The notes under the pieces: model-generated
Told to the model about the DNA's origin: nothing
The model's database searches: none
Seen by the model: the letters and a program-made list of their open reading frames with translations, nothing else
Source of the DNA: Alopecurus myosuroides
Taxonomy: Eukaryota; Streptophyta; Magnoliopsida; Poales; Poaceae
Assembly (NCBI GenBank): GCA_028641055.1
Contig: CM054060.1
Span: forward strand, 162,972,696 to 163,036,695
Reading direction: 5' to 3'
Length of the DNA: 64,000 nucleotides
Translations under genes and position numbers: made by a program
Shown: one piece after another, positions 54,405-64,000 of the stretch
Layout: the number at the start of each line of letters is the position of its first letter
Position numbering within the stretch: position 1 is the first letter of the stretch

Positions 54405-57400
54405 GTTGCTCAAGTTGGAACAGCCGTGGGCTTGGGAACCATGCGGCTGTTCGGGAGCTTCGCAGTATTGCGAAGCAAGAAGGGCCCTGTCTCCTCTTTG
54501 TGATGGAGACAAAGATTTCGGCGAAGCGCGTTGAGAGTCTGCGAGGTCAACTTGGCTTCGCAAGATGTTTTGCTGTAGACAACGATGGTTTGAGTGGTGG
54601 TATTGCTTTGTTCTGGTCGGCGGAGGTCGATGCAGAGATCAAGAATTACAGTAAATGTCATATTGACTGTATTGTTAATAGGAAAGGCCAGACTTGGAGA
54701 TTCACTGGTTTCTATGGTGCTCCAAGGGCTGAGGACATACATCAAAGTTGGCGTTTCCTTTGAACCTTGTTCGCTATTGAACACCGTGCATGGATATGTA
54801 TGGGTGATTTCAATGAGACGTTGTATGCTACAGAACATTTCTCCAGAGCATCTAGACCAGAATGGCAGATGAGAGCGTTCCGAGAGGCAACTGATGACTG
54901 CTTGTTACAAGATCTAGGCTGGTCAGGTGCTGAGTATACATGGGATAATGGACAAGCAGGTCGAGCAAATGTCAAAGCTAGGCTTGATAGAGCTTTTGGC
55001 AATGAAGAGTTTATGAACATGTTTGCTTACTCTAGAGTTCGGCATATCTATACACCTGAATCGGATCATTGCTTTGTGATCACCGATTTACGTGATAATA
55101 TGGCCGAGAATCGTCGATATGGTCCACGACAGTTCCGATACGAGGACGTGTGGCAGACACATACAGACTATGATCAACTAGTGCTTGAAAAATGGCAAAA
55201 GGGTGCTGGTCGGTAAGGACTGCAAGGGGTAGTGAGTGCCCTCCATACTATGCAAGCTAATCTGAGTACGGCGGGGGGCACAAGAGTTTGGTTGCTTGGC
55301 ACGAAAGGTGCGCAAGCTTCGTGAAAGGCTGAATCGATTGAGATGTTAGTCGGTGGGACGGGGGCCATCAGAGGAGGAAAAAGCAACAGTGAAAAAATTA
55401 AGAGAAACCCTCCGTCAGGAAGAGATTTGGATTCGGCAGCGATCCAGGGTACAATGGCTGCGAGAGGGTGACCGCAATACAAAATATTTTCATGCACAAG
55501 CGGCGCAGCGGACACGTATGAACAAAATCGAGAACTTGGAGCGTGTCGATGGTTCAGTTTGTCAGAATCGGGAAGAAAACCAATCTGAAGTTAGCGATTT
55601 CTACCGAGCCTTATACACTTCTCAAGGGTATAGGCCGATGGAAGTGTTGCTAGATATTGTGCCTCCGCGGGTTACTGAGCAGATGAAAGAGGATTTTGAT
55701 AAACCTTATACTGCTGAGGAAGTGCGGGTGGCTTTGTTTCAAATGGCTCCGTCCAAGGCTCTGGGTGTGGATGGTTTTACTGCTGGATTTTTCAGCGACA
55801 CTGGTCTCTTCTTCGAGAGGATATTGTGCTTGCAATTCTAGATTTTCTTAATGGGGGAGAATTACGGGGATGAATGACACGGCTATCACGCTTATTCCGA
55901 AGGTTCGTCACCCACAAAAGATTTCCCAGTACAGTCCTATTTCTCTATGTTCTGTCCTATATAAAATTGCTTCCAAGTGCATTGCTAACCGTACTAGGAA
56001 GTGGCTGGGAGAAATTATTAGTGAGGAGAAAAGTGCCTTCATTTCGGGCAGGCTCATCACAGATAACGTTCTTATAGCATATGAGAGTGTACATGCTATG
56101 AAGAAGAGGAAGGGGGGAAAGAACACAGTTTGCGCTGTCAAACTTGACATGATGAAAGCCTATGATAGGGTGGAATGGCACTATTTGCAAGCAATCATGT
56201 TGAGGTTGGGTTTTAGTGCTCGTTTTGTTCGTCTGATTATGAAGTGTGTCTCATCAGTTCGATTTACTGTGAGGATGACTGGGGAGCTCCTACCATATTT
56301 TACCCCTTCTCGTGGCCTCGGGCAAGGGGACCCAATTTCACCGTATATTTTCCTCTGTTGTGCAGAGGGCTTCACTACCTTGCTTAATCTGTTTGGTGGT
56401 GTGCATATTGACAAAGGGATTCATGTGAGCACAAAATCTTCTTGGATCAATCACCTGTTATTCGTAGATGATAGTCTGATCTTCATAGGAGCAAACAGTC
56501 AGAGTGCCCAGCGACTTAATGATATTCTGGCCATCTATAGTGAGTGCTCTGGACAGTGTGTAAATAGGGGAAAAAGTTATGTGTATTTTAGCCCGAACAC
56601 ACCTGATTTGGTTCGGGAAAATCTCAAGACTTTGATGGGCATTGCAGTGGAGGCTTTTACTGAGAGATACCTTGGCCTACCGACTGCAATTGGCCGCATA
56701 ACGAGTGGAACCTTCGATCACATCGGAGAGAGAATGCGAAGCAAAATGATGGGAGGGTCTGTGCGGATGATTTCGTGTGCTGGAAGGGAAATTTTCTTAA
56801 AGTCAGTTGTGCAGTCTATACCCACGTTTACTATGAGCTGCTTCAAGTTGACAAAGAAATCTTGTACTATTCTTACCAGCTACATGGCACGTTATTGGTG
56901 GAGCAGCTCTTTAGACCGACGAGCGATGCATTGGCTCAGCTGGGATAAGCTGGTTGCACCGAAAATTAGAGGAGGGATTGGTTTCCGTGACCTGGAATTT
57001 TTTAATCTTGCAATGCTCGGTAAGCATGGCTGGCGTCTGGCTACGGATCCATCCTCGCTTTGCGGACGTGTACTGAAGGGCAAGTATTTCCCGTCTACGG
57101 ATTTTATGCAAGCCAGTGTTCCGAGAGGTTCATCAGTAACCTGGCGAGAAATTATCGCTGGACGAAAAGCCTTGAAGGCGGGTTTAATTAAAAGGGTGGG
57201 AGATGGTACATCGATCAATGTATGGACAGATGCTTGGATTCCAGGGAAGCTGTCGATGATGTCGTCGTCTCAGATAAATACAGATCAGGTCGATTCAGAT
57301 GAGCTGATCACGGTTTCTGATCTCATTGATTCCGATATTGGGTGTTCGAAACAGGAGGTGATTAGAAAGAATTTCATTGCACCAGATGCGGACGCCATTC

Positions 57401-58497
57401 TAAATATCTTATTGAGGCGTGATGGTGGTGCAGACTCCTTGGCATGGGCATTGGAAAGATCGGGTGTCTATTATGTAAAGTTTGCGTATCGTTCTCTGAT
57501 GACTCGTAACGAGCATGTTGCTCTAGAGGAAGGGACGACTACGGAATCTTCAGAGAATGATAAACAGATGTGGACTCGAATGTGGAAATTAAAGGTAGTG
57601 CCGAAGGTTAGAGTGTTCTGGTGGCGGGTTATTCGGGGTATTCTACCCGTCGAAGCCACGTTACAACACAGACATAATGCTACTCTAGCAAGATGCAAAG
57701 TCTGCTCAGGGGCGGACGAAGACATTATGCATGCACTCGTCAAATGTTCGCATGCGAAGAGATTTTGGATGGAGGCACAGGTACGGCTGGATGTTAAGCT
57801 ACCTGACCTGCACCCAAGCACATGGTCGAAAGACATTCTTTTCGACTCGAGATTCAGCGAGGGGGACCGAGCAAAGATCGTAATTGTCATGTGGGCGATC
57901 TGGACATCAAGAAATAATATTACCCATGATAGGGGTAGTACTGATCCGGTCCTATCGATGGAACGAACTCGTGAAGCGTTAGCACTACTTGATCTACCAA
58001 GAGAACATGCCAAGATATTGCCAGGGTTTGGGTGGCGCCCTCCCGATGATGGCTGGATCAAGATTAACACGGACGTGGGTGTTGACACAGATGCTCGCAA
58101 GAGCGGCTTAGGCGGCATTGCAAGATCTTCCGTGGGTTTCTTGGGGGCATGGAGCAAACCCTCCCCTGGAGTCACGGATCCTCTCGTGGCTGAAGTGTTG
58201 GTCCTTCGTGAAGGTGTGCTGTTTGCAAAACTTCGTGGTTTTGCGCAAGCGAAGATGGAAGTTGACTGCTTGGAGATTGTCGACCTCTGGGTGACTCGCC
58301 AAGTCTCGCGCTCGATCGTTGCGCCAATTCTGTTAGCGATTGAAGAACTTGCTAGTTGTTTTAATTCCTTTGTAATCGTACATGTTAAGAGACATGCTAA
58401 CATCTCGTCCCACCTCTGTGCTAAGTTTGCTTGCACTTTGGAGGTGTCCGAGTGTTGGATGGACTCCCTGCCTAGCTTTCTGTTTACCTGTGTCTAG
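54401..58497 (+). pseudogene. LINE ORF2: endonuclease, reverse transcriptase, zf-RVT, RNase H, several breaks
   Basis: The endonuclease starts at 54401 (CSSWNSRGLGN, ICMGDFNETLY, SDHCFVITDL), with TGA at 54761-54763 and TAA at 55214-55216 in frame. Frames then change around 55260-55350 and again near 55790. The 875-codon frame 55870-58497 has reverse transcriptase (LDMMKAYDRVEW, GLGQGDPISPYIF, catalytic FVDD near residue 200), zf-RVT (residues about 555-650: VFWWRVIRGILPV, CKVCSGADEDIMHALVKC) and an RNase H domain (about 730-865, INTDVGVDTD...). RNase H in ORF2 marks one branch of plant L1 elements. At least two stops and two frameshifts make it inactive. Confidence 0.9.
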
Positions 58498-58576
58498 GCT
58501 GATGGCGCTGGCGCTCTGGTACCTGAATAAAGTTCTCTAGTTTCCCCGTAAAAAAAATAGAAAGGACCTTGAAAAG

Positions 58577-58706
58577 TACTCCCTCCGAGTCTCATATTAA
58601 TTGTTTCAAAATTGGACTAAAATAAACGTATCTAACACTAAAAATATGTCTAAATACATCCATTTCTGTCCAATTTTAAGACAATTAATATGAGACCGAT
58701 GGAGTA
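58577..58706. mobile_element. Stowaway MITE, 130 bp
   Basis: TACTCCCTCCGAGTCTCATA pairs with tatgagaccgatggagta at the other end; TA borders. It lies just after the LINE target duplication, so its left flank was present before that insertion. Confidence 0.9.
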
Positions 58707-58855
58707 TAACAATTGTAGTAAGGTCCGTGACTTTACCCCCCCCCCCCAAACGCATGAAAAGAAACACAATCGAATCCTTCATCGCATCTGTCGTCGCCGC
58801 TGAGAATGTGGCCTCGAGCGATGATCTCCCCCCACCCCCACACACACACGGAAGT

Positions 58856-59347
58856 TGTCGAATCCGCTGTTCGGCAAATCCCTCAGGTGACCCTATCGGG
58901 TTTCGAGTAGGAGAACCCATGAGCGCTGGTGGCGATCGTCGGCTAAACAGGGGCAAGATTTACCCAGGTTCGGGGCCCTCGTAGAGGTAAACCCCTTACT
59001 CCTGCTTCTGTCGATCTGTATTACTCGAGTAGATTGGTTACAATGATGGTGACTCAAGTCGAGAGAATGATCTCGAGCTCAAGGCTTTGGGATTGCGGTA
59101 TTGCCTGGTCCTCTACCGGTGGCTCTCCTGGCCTTATAAAGGTGGCCATGTCTCAAACCCTACCCGGAGAGGACTCGAACTCTAACCCTACGTCGGTTAC
59201 AAGTTTCCTAACTTAGCCCACAAGATATTGCAGGTGGGCTTCGCGTGGGCCTTTCGGTATTCCAAGGGCTCCTCCTCTTGGGCTTTAACCTCGGGCCGGA
59301 GATGGGGGTGTCCTTTCCCGCAAGGTCTAATATCCATTCCTTCGTCA
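58856..59347 (-). repeat. 3' LTR of the minus-strand Tat element
   Basis: Minus strand: starts TGACGAAGG at 59347 directly after the polypurine tract. It probably ends TTCGACA at 58856 (alternative CGAACA at 58868). Length about 490 bp, close to the 465 bp of the other Tat element. No target duplication can be tested. Confidence 0.65.
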
Positions 59348-59359
59348 GTAGCCCCCGAG

Positions 59360-59940
59360 CGTTTGCTCGATTGGGATTTTCCAGTCGAGTAGACGGTCAA
59401 ACTTTTTGCTCCTATCACCCTTGGATAACCAGTATTGGCGGTTTCTTGTTTTAGAGGGCGTGTACCCTGTGTGATGAATTTTGTACCCGAGCATCGAGTA
59501 ATGGAAAGTGCCTGTTTGTATGGCTGTTTTAGCAGAAGGATATGGCGCAGTAGCTTGGCTCTCCCGAAAGTTCACGGCCAATTAATTGCGACTAGGGCAA
59601 AAACAGTTCTAGCCTACACAGATTTGAGACCTCCGACTCGAACCCGACGAGGTGATTGTTGCGACTGGGCCGTAATGGTCTTACCGAGTCGAACTTAACC
59701 TATGGGGGTACCCGGCGCGTCCGCTAGGATTTTTCTTCGTGTTGTTGACACGGTATCATACCGGAGGACGCAGCTTGAGTGGGATTCCAGGCCTTCAAGA
59801 GAGATCCTTCAGGTCTTATCTTCATATTCGAAAGAATATGGCATCCGGATGTACCTAGTTGGCTGAACAATCCAGTTTTATGATGTCCAAACATCGTATG
59901 AATGAGTGGCAGGATCTGCCTACTCGCGTAGTTTTGGGTT
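59360..59940. other. Spacer between LTR and the hairpin array
   Basis: No gene. A perfect 7-bp stem with GAAA loop, CATATTC-GAAA-GAATATG, lies at 59823-59840. Confidence 0.5.
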
Positions 59941-59954
59941 TGTAGTTCCTTGTC

Positions 59955-60182
59955 TATACGAAAGAGTTTTCGTGTTAGGAGTTTTACGCCCATATGAAAG
60001 AGATTTCATGTCTGGGATATTGTGCCCATACGAAAGAATTTCCGTGTGTAGGGTATTTTTTTCCTGTGAGATTTCACTTCATGATTTGTCCATACGAAGT
60101 TATTTTTCGTGTTTGGACTTTTATTCGAAGGATTTTTGTTCATGCGAAGTTATTTTCGCGTTTGAACTTTTCTTTCGAAAGA
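59955..60182 (+). repeat. 36-bp repeat array with a conserved small hairpin
   Basis: Units start at about 59955, 59991, 60027 and 60063 (period 36), then less regularly near 60091 and 60141. Hairpins: ACGAAA-gagt-TTTCGT (59958), ATGAAA-gaga-TTTCAT (59994), ACGAAA-gaa-TTTcCGT (60030), GTGA-gatt-TCAC (60066), ACGAA...TTCGT (60094), GCGAA...TTCGC (60144). Stem bases differ between units but stay paired. Confidence 0.8.
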
Positions 60183-60207
60183 TTTTTTAGCTTGATGATG
60201 CACGCTA

Positions 60208-60215
60208 TGACGTCA
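60208..60215. promoter_or_regulatory. bZIP-type site TGACGTCA
   Basis: Perfect CRE/C-box palindrome about 255 bases upstream of the TATA box at 60470. A match of eight bases may be chance. Confidence 0.4.
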
Positions 60216-60427
60216 TGGCGCACTTTTATCCTCCCGATGGGACGTGACGGAGTGAGAGCAGAAGAGCTGTCCCACTTTGTCAGCTTTTTTGACCGGAAAC
60301 GAGGCGTCGTTTCCGTTTTTTACGCGAACTGCGCAGTAAATGCCCACGATCCTCCGTTAAGATCGTGGCAGGAAACAGCATCCACCGCCTCCTCGTTTCG
60401 TCTTCGCACGTGGTGGCAGTGATGGAC

Positions 60428-60437
60428 GCCACGTGGC
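60428..60437. promoter_or_regulatory. G-box GCCACGTGGC
   Basis: Perfect 10-bp palindrome with CACGTG core, 32 bases before the TATA box; CACGTGG also occurs at about 60409. This is the typical binding site for plant bZIP/bHLH factors, as in ABA- and light-responsive promoters. Confidence 0.6.
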
Positions 60438-60469
60438 GCATCGAGTGACCAGGATCGACTAGCCCCGTG

Positions 60470-60477
60470 TATAAATA
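60470..60477 (+). promoter_or_regulatory. TATA box of the second antisense gene
   Basis: TATAAATA, 104 bases before the ATG at 60581, in the same relation to the gene as in the first Tat element. Confidence 0.7.
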
Positions 60478-60580
60478 TGGGTCTTGGTGGAACGGTGAAT
60501 CTTTCCCAGCCTTCGTCTTCTAGTTCATCTTCTTCCTCGCGCTCGTCTTCCTTCTCCCCTCAAGCTCGTGCTTAGCAGTG

Positions 60581-63476
60581 ATGGCGGGAGGCAAGAAACG
60601 TGGCGCTGTCGTTTCGGCGTCAGGAGAAGTTTCCGCACAACCTGCACCGCGCTCGGGCGACTGGCGTTCGTCCAACACCACGGCGAAAAGCATCAAGGAT
60701 ATGCAGCGGGACGGGCTGCTGCCGGCGGAGTCCGAGAAGCGGGTGCGCCTCAGCAAGAAGGAGGAGGTACCCAACCCGCACGCGAACAAACGCGTGGTCT
60801 TCGCGGACCACGTGTCGCGCGGTCTTTCTCTTCCCCTCCATCCATTCCTCGTGGTATTGTTGTATGTTTATGGCATACAGCTCCACGGTCTTCCCCCGAA
60901 TGCAGTGCAGCACATATCGTGCTTCATTGTATTCTGCGAATGCTTTTTGGGCATTCGCCCACACTGGGGCCTCTGGAAGACCCTCTTCAAAGTCCGGATC
61001 TTCCGCGAGAAGTCGCGGGTGGAATCCGAGCTTGGCGAGCCACTTCGCACGGGTGGCTTCGGAATTCAAGCAAAATCGGAGAATAGCTACTTCAGCATGT
61101 ACTTCATCGACTCCGCCCAGGGTTGGAGAAAAAAGTGGTTTTACGTCATCGACAACAGCTCGGGTGGGATCGAGGAATTCCACCCGTTCGCTGTCTTGAA
61201 GAGGCGGAAATCCTGGGCGCACAAATTGTCGGCTGAAGAAACCCAGGTCGTCACGCCACTACTCGCAAGGGTGGCAGCCCTCCGTGATCAAGCTGCTAGA
61301 GTCGTGCTCAACGGGCTACACCTGGCGGGTATCTTTCTCAAGCGCAGAATCCAACCTCTGCAGCACAGACCCTCCACGATGTGGGAATACCAACGCTCTG
61401 AGGATCCCAGTCGTGTGAGCCGTGAAGAGCTCTCGAACGTCGAGTTCGATAAAAAGATTGCGGCCATCACCAGCTTGAAGGTGGGAGAAAAATTCCCCGA
61501 CTGCACGGTCGCAGCCTTTGATGCGCCAAGGCCTCCACCATCCGAAGTGAGTTTGCGTTTCTTTTCTCCTTATTTCTCCTTGTTCTGAATTTTGGTCGAC
61601 TGAATTTCTCCTGTCTTCTTCTGTAGAACTTATCCATGGCCACCTGCTACCCTCCAGTATCTGGGGCGGAGGCCTCGGAGTTACCGGCGATTAACCTGGA
61701 TGGCCCAGCCGATACCAGTGTTGCCAACGCTTGTTCGAGTTCCGAGCAAGATTCTTCGGATGACGCAGGGGACTCGGATGGTGGCCATCGTAAACGCCGT
61801 CGAGTGGAAGGTGACGAGGCCACCTCTAAGGACAACTCCGTGGAGGAATCGCCCGGGAAGTAGCCCATCAACGCTACTCCACTGCGTACGTGCGCCCCTT
61901 CCTCCTCATTCCCAGTTATCCAAACCGCCTGGAATGCAGATATGCTGGATGAGGAGGACGACGAGGATGAGTAAGTTTCTTTCCCTGTTCTTTAGTCGAA
62001 TGTTTTCCTTTGGCGCCTCGTTGACGCTTTGTCTTTATCGCAGCCTGCAAGCTATCAGCCCTCGCAGGTACGCCTCTTCCCTTCCTCCCGAAAGGAGGAA
62101 TAAAACTGGAGCTACAGGCGAAACTCCTACCGCCGGCACGGTCCAAAATTCTCCGAATGTCGCTCCTGACGCGACGACTCCAAAGGCTCCAAAAGAGGTG
62201 TCGGGCAGCTCGGCGGATCCCCTCTCACTCGCCCAAGGCCAGGTAAACTTCGCTGCCTGTTTTTTAATATTCTACGTCTTTGGATTTGTTATCGGGTGCA
62301 CGTCAGTGCTCCCGATGGGAGTAGCCCCCGAGGCTGTAGTCGATCGCATGCGATCGGCCACAGGCTCAGAGATAGACATTTTCTTCTTCTTCTTTTTATC
62401 GGGTGCACGGCAGTGCTCCCGATGGGAGTAGCCCCCGAGGCTATACTCGAATGTTTGCAATCGAGTATAGGCTCAAATTTTGCTCTTCTGACTCTTCTAC
62501 TTTCATGTTCCTTGCAGTCGCTTATTGACTCCCTTGCGGCGATTGGTCGCCGTGTTGTTCTTGCTGAGTCTGAATGCGGGTTCCTTCGAGCGGACCGCAG
62601 TCGACTCACCACTGAGAACGAGCTTCTTCTAGGTAAGTTTTCCATCTTTTCTTGTATTCGTTTTCCACCAATTCTTCGACTCTGATGATCGTTGTTGTGC
62701 AGCTAAACTTGAATTTTTGAAGACCGAGAAGGAGAATGCCTCCACTCAGGCAACAGCTCTAGAGGCAGAACTGGCGACTGCCCGACGGGAGCTCGAGTCT
62801 TCCCGCATGTTATCTGCCGATTACGAGGGAAAACTTGCGGCTGCCCAGGATGCTTTGAAGAGCTTGGAGGATGCTGGCGCCAAGGCGGATGCCAATCTCG
62901 TCAATTTTCTTCGCCCCCTTGCTGAGCGCTTCGCGGGTAAGCTGTACTTATCTACAATCTGCTTTTTATCTTGGTGGATCCTTTGGACTAACACCCTGTT
63001 TTGTTCTTAGGTCTCCTGGGTGTCCCCTTGGAGCTTGCTGGGGTTCCTCGAGTGGACGCATTGACAGATTCTTGCGCCCAGCTTAGGAGGCATGCTGCAG
63101 GGGTTTGCGCCTTGATTGGTGATGCCATTCGGGTGCTGACGCAACTGCACGGCCGCCTTCTCGTCAACGCCATGTCTCCACCCGCGTTGGGCGATCTGCT
63201 GAAGGTTTTCTCGGAGGGCAATCTCCTTGAAGCTTACGCGGTTGCCCAGTCAGAATCTGAGGTGAAGACGGCCATCCAATTCGCGCTGGCGCATGGAGTC
63301 ACTGGCTTGGAGGAGGCCTACTCGGAGCTTCCCGTCGATCCTGTTACGGGCAAAAGGTAGGGCTTCGTCGTTTTGGCGATGCCGCCGGAGTCCTTGCTCG
63401 GAAGTTATCCGAGTTATTTTCCCGTGCTAAGGGAGGGACCACTGCCGCGAGTGGTAGCACCACTGTAGCTTCTTAG
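60581..63476 (+). pseudogene. Antisense spliced gene of the second Tat element ('putative gypsy-type transposon' domain)
   Basis: Exons 60581-61546, 61627-61970, 62044-62242, 62518-62632, 62703-62936 and 63011-63476, with GT-AG borders and consistent phases. Exon 1 is the 'putative gypsy type transposon' domain (HPFLVVLLYVYGIQLHGLPP, HISCFIVFCECFLGIRPHWG, WFYVIDNSSGG, PLLARVAALRDQAARVVLNG). Exons 2-3 are acidic, low-complexity and basic (RKRRR). Exon 5 is a coiled coil, and exon 6 is helical and ends KLSELFSRAKGG with a Ser/Thr tail. In-frame TAG 61861-61863 and a one-base loss near 63357 (frame stops at 63360, true tail ends 63476) break this copy. The exon plan matches 25827-22579. Function unknown. 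Confidence 0.75.
62291..62475 (+). repeat. Two copies of a ~107-bp-spaced intronic repeat with hairpins
   Basis: Both copies read atcgggtgcacg.cagtgct, then the palindrome ctcccgatgggag, then agtagcccccgagg, then an inverted repeat of different sequence (62332-62361 and 62439-62470). A third, shorter copy is at 63592-63620. Confidence 0.85.
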
Positions 63477-63688
63477 ATTATTTCTGTTGTACGTCGCAGC
63501 TTCGATTGTAATGAACCCTGGGATGTGCTCCCGTATTTTCAATAGTTGAATCGAGATGTTTTGCTGAAATGCTTCCTGTGATTGTGTGTGTGCTCCCGAT
63601 GGGAGTAGCCCCCGAGCACATGTCAAATAGGTGGTTAATATATCTCGAGTAGGGCATCTTACTCCTTAATCTTCCTTGTATTTTTCAG

Positions 63689-63917
63689 GTGACCGGGGTA
63701 GCTGCAGAGCCTTCGGGTGGACCTGCTACTCCAGCCGATCCTCTTGTTGCCGCTGTTGGGACCTTGGCGGGTCTCCGTGATCGTGTAGCTGATGGTGAAC
63801 GCAAGTTAAAGGCGTTGCGTGGGGTAGCCGATGTGGCTAAATCCAAACAAAAGCTGGCGACTAAACGTGAGCAATTTGTGATGGATGAATTGGCGTCTGT
63901 TGCCAATGATTTGCTCT
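63689..63917 (+). CDS. Possible internal exon of a further plus-strand frame
   Basis: Open between a good acceptor (tttttcag) and donor (ctct|gtaagt). It codes an Ala/Val-rich then Lys-rich helical segment (LAGLRDRVADGERKLKALRG, KLATKREQFVMDEL). A second acceptor near 63987 would continue it out of the window. It may be a second gene of the element or an alternative 3' part of the gene at 60581. Nothing identifies the family. Confidence 0.35.
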
Positions 63918-64000
63918 GTAAGTGGTTCAGCCCCCAAGTCTTTCTAATCTTGTGCTCTTCTTTTGATCATGTACCCTTGCTTTTCAGTTGTTCGACCAGA

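Larger units (their letters stand above)
53119..58556 (+). mobile_element. Full-length L1-type LINE with 13-bp target duplication
   Basis: The direct repeat atagaaaggacct occurs at 53106-53118 and 58557-58569 and encloses ORF1, ORF2 and a 3' end in a short A-run (58550-58557). All coding parts are in order. Several stops and frame changes show it is no longer active. Confidence 0.92.
58856..64000 (-). mobile_element. Tat-type gypsy element, minus strand, partial
   Basis: On the minus strand the order toward the left is antisense gene (read on plus), spacer, polypurine tract ctcgggggctac (59359-59348) and the 3' LTR. gag-pol and the other LTR lie beyond the window. Assignment rests on the shared antisense gene, the polypurine tract of the same type and the LTR-like 490-bp segment. 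Confidence 0.75.

Noticed and set aside
57471..58436. 321-codon minus-strand frame
   Set aside because: Shadow of the LINE ORF2 C-terminal region, whose plus-strand domains are clear.
59955..60182. CRISPR-like array of 36-bp repeats
   Set aside because: Repeats are contiguous without unique spacers and the DNA is plant nuclear; it is a hairpin-bearing tandem repeat.

Overview
The window is plant nuclear DNA and looks like a large grass genome of the wheat/barley tribe (Triticeae). The evidence is stacked LTR retrotransposons, a CACTA transposon, plant L1-type LINEs, a Helitron, several Stowaway MITEs with CTCCCTCC/GGAGGGAG ends, and only two ordinary host genes, both split by GT-AG introns. 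Species and chromosome cannot be fixed from sequence alone.

Layout. 1-444 is the end of a Ty3/gypsy LTR lying in the gag of a minus-strand Ty1/copia element (450-3152). 3518-27289 is a complete gypsy element of the Tat type with 465-bp LTRs and a TTGTC target duplication. It has gag-pol on the plus strand and a second, spliced gene on the minus strand. Its reverse transcriptase is split by a 10.7-kb CACTA element (8093-18836, target duplication AAC). The CACTA carries a decayed TNP1-like gene, a copia LTR remnant and nested MITEs. 27295-30786 is the 3' part of a second copia element with its env-like reading frame and LTR. 30787-31379 is a reversed LTR fragment. 32539-35155 is a Helitron-like insertion ending 169 bp before the TATA box of the first host gene.

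Host genes. 35606-41956 encodes a 750-residue copper amine oxidase in 12 exons. It has all catalytic and copper ligands and a C-terminal SKL peroxisome signal. 51846-52387 encodes a small FCS-like zinc finger (FLZ) protein in two exons. Between them lie a MITE and two minus-strand L1 LINEs (43906 to about 50090, and about 50130-51375). After FLZ comes a plus-strand L1 LINE with 13-bp target duplications (53119-58556), then another MITE.

From about 58856 to the window end is part of a minus-strand Tat gypsy element: its 3' LTR, then its antisense gene on the plus strand. That gene has a TATA box, a G-box and six exons. Upstream of it is a 36-bp repeat array whose units keep a small hairpin while the stem sequence changes, and its introns hold a second hairpin-bearing repeat. 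The two Tat elements therefore carry the same arrangement: a separate spliced gene with its own TATA box, transcribed against gag-pol. This is the most interesting recurrent system in the window. Both copies here are damaged by stops or frameshifts.
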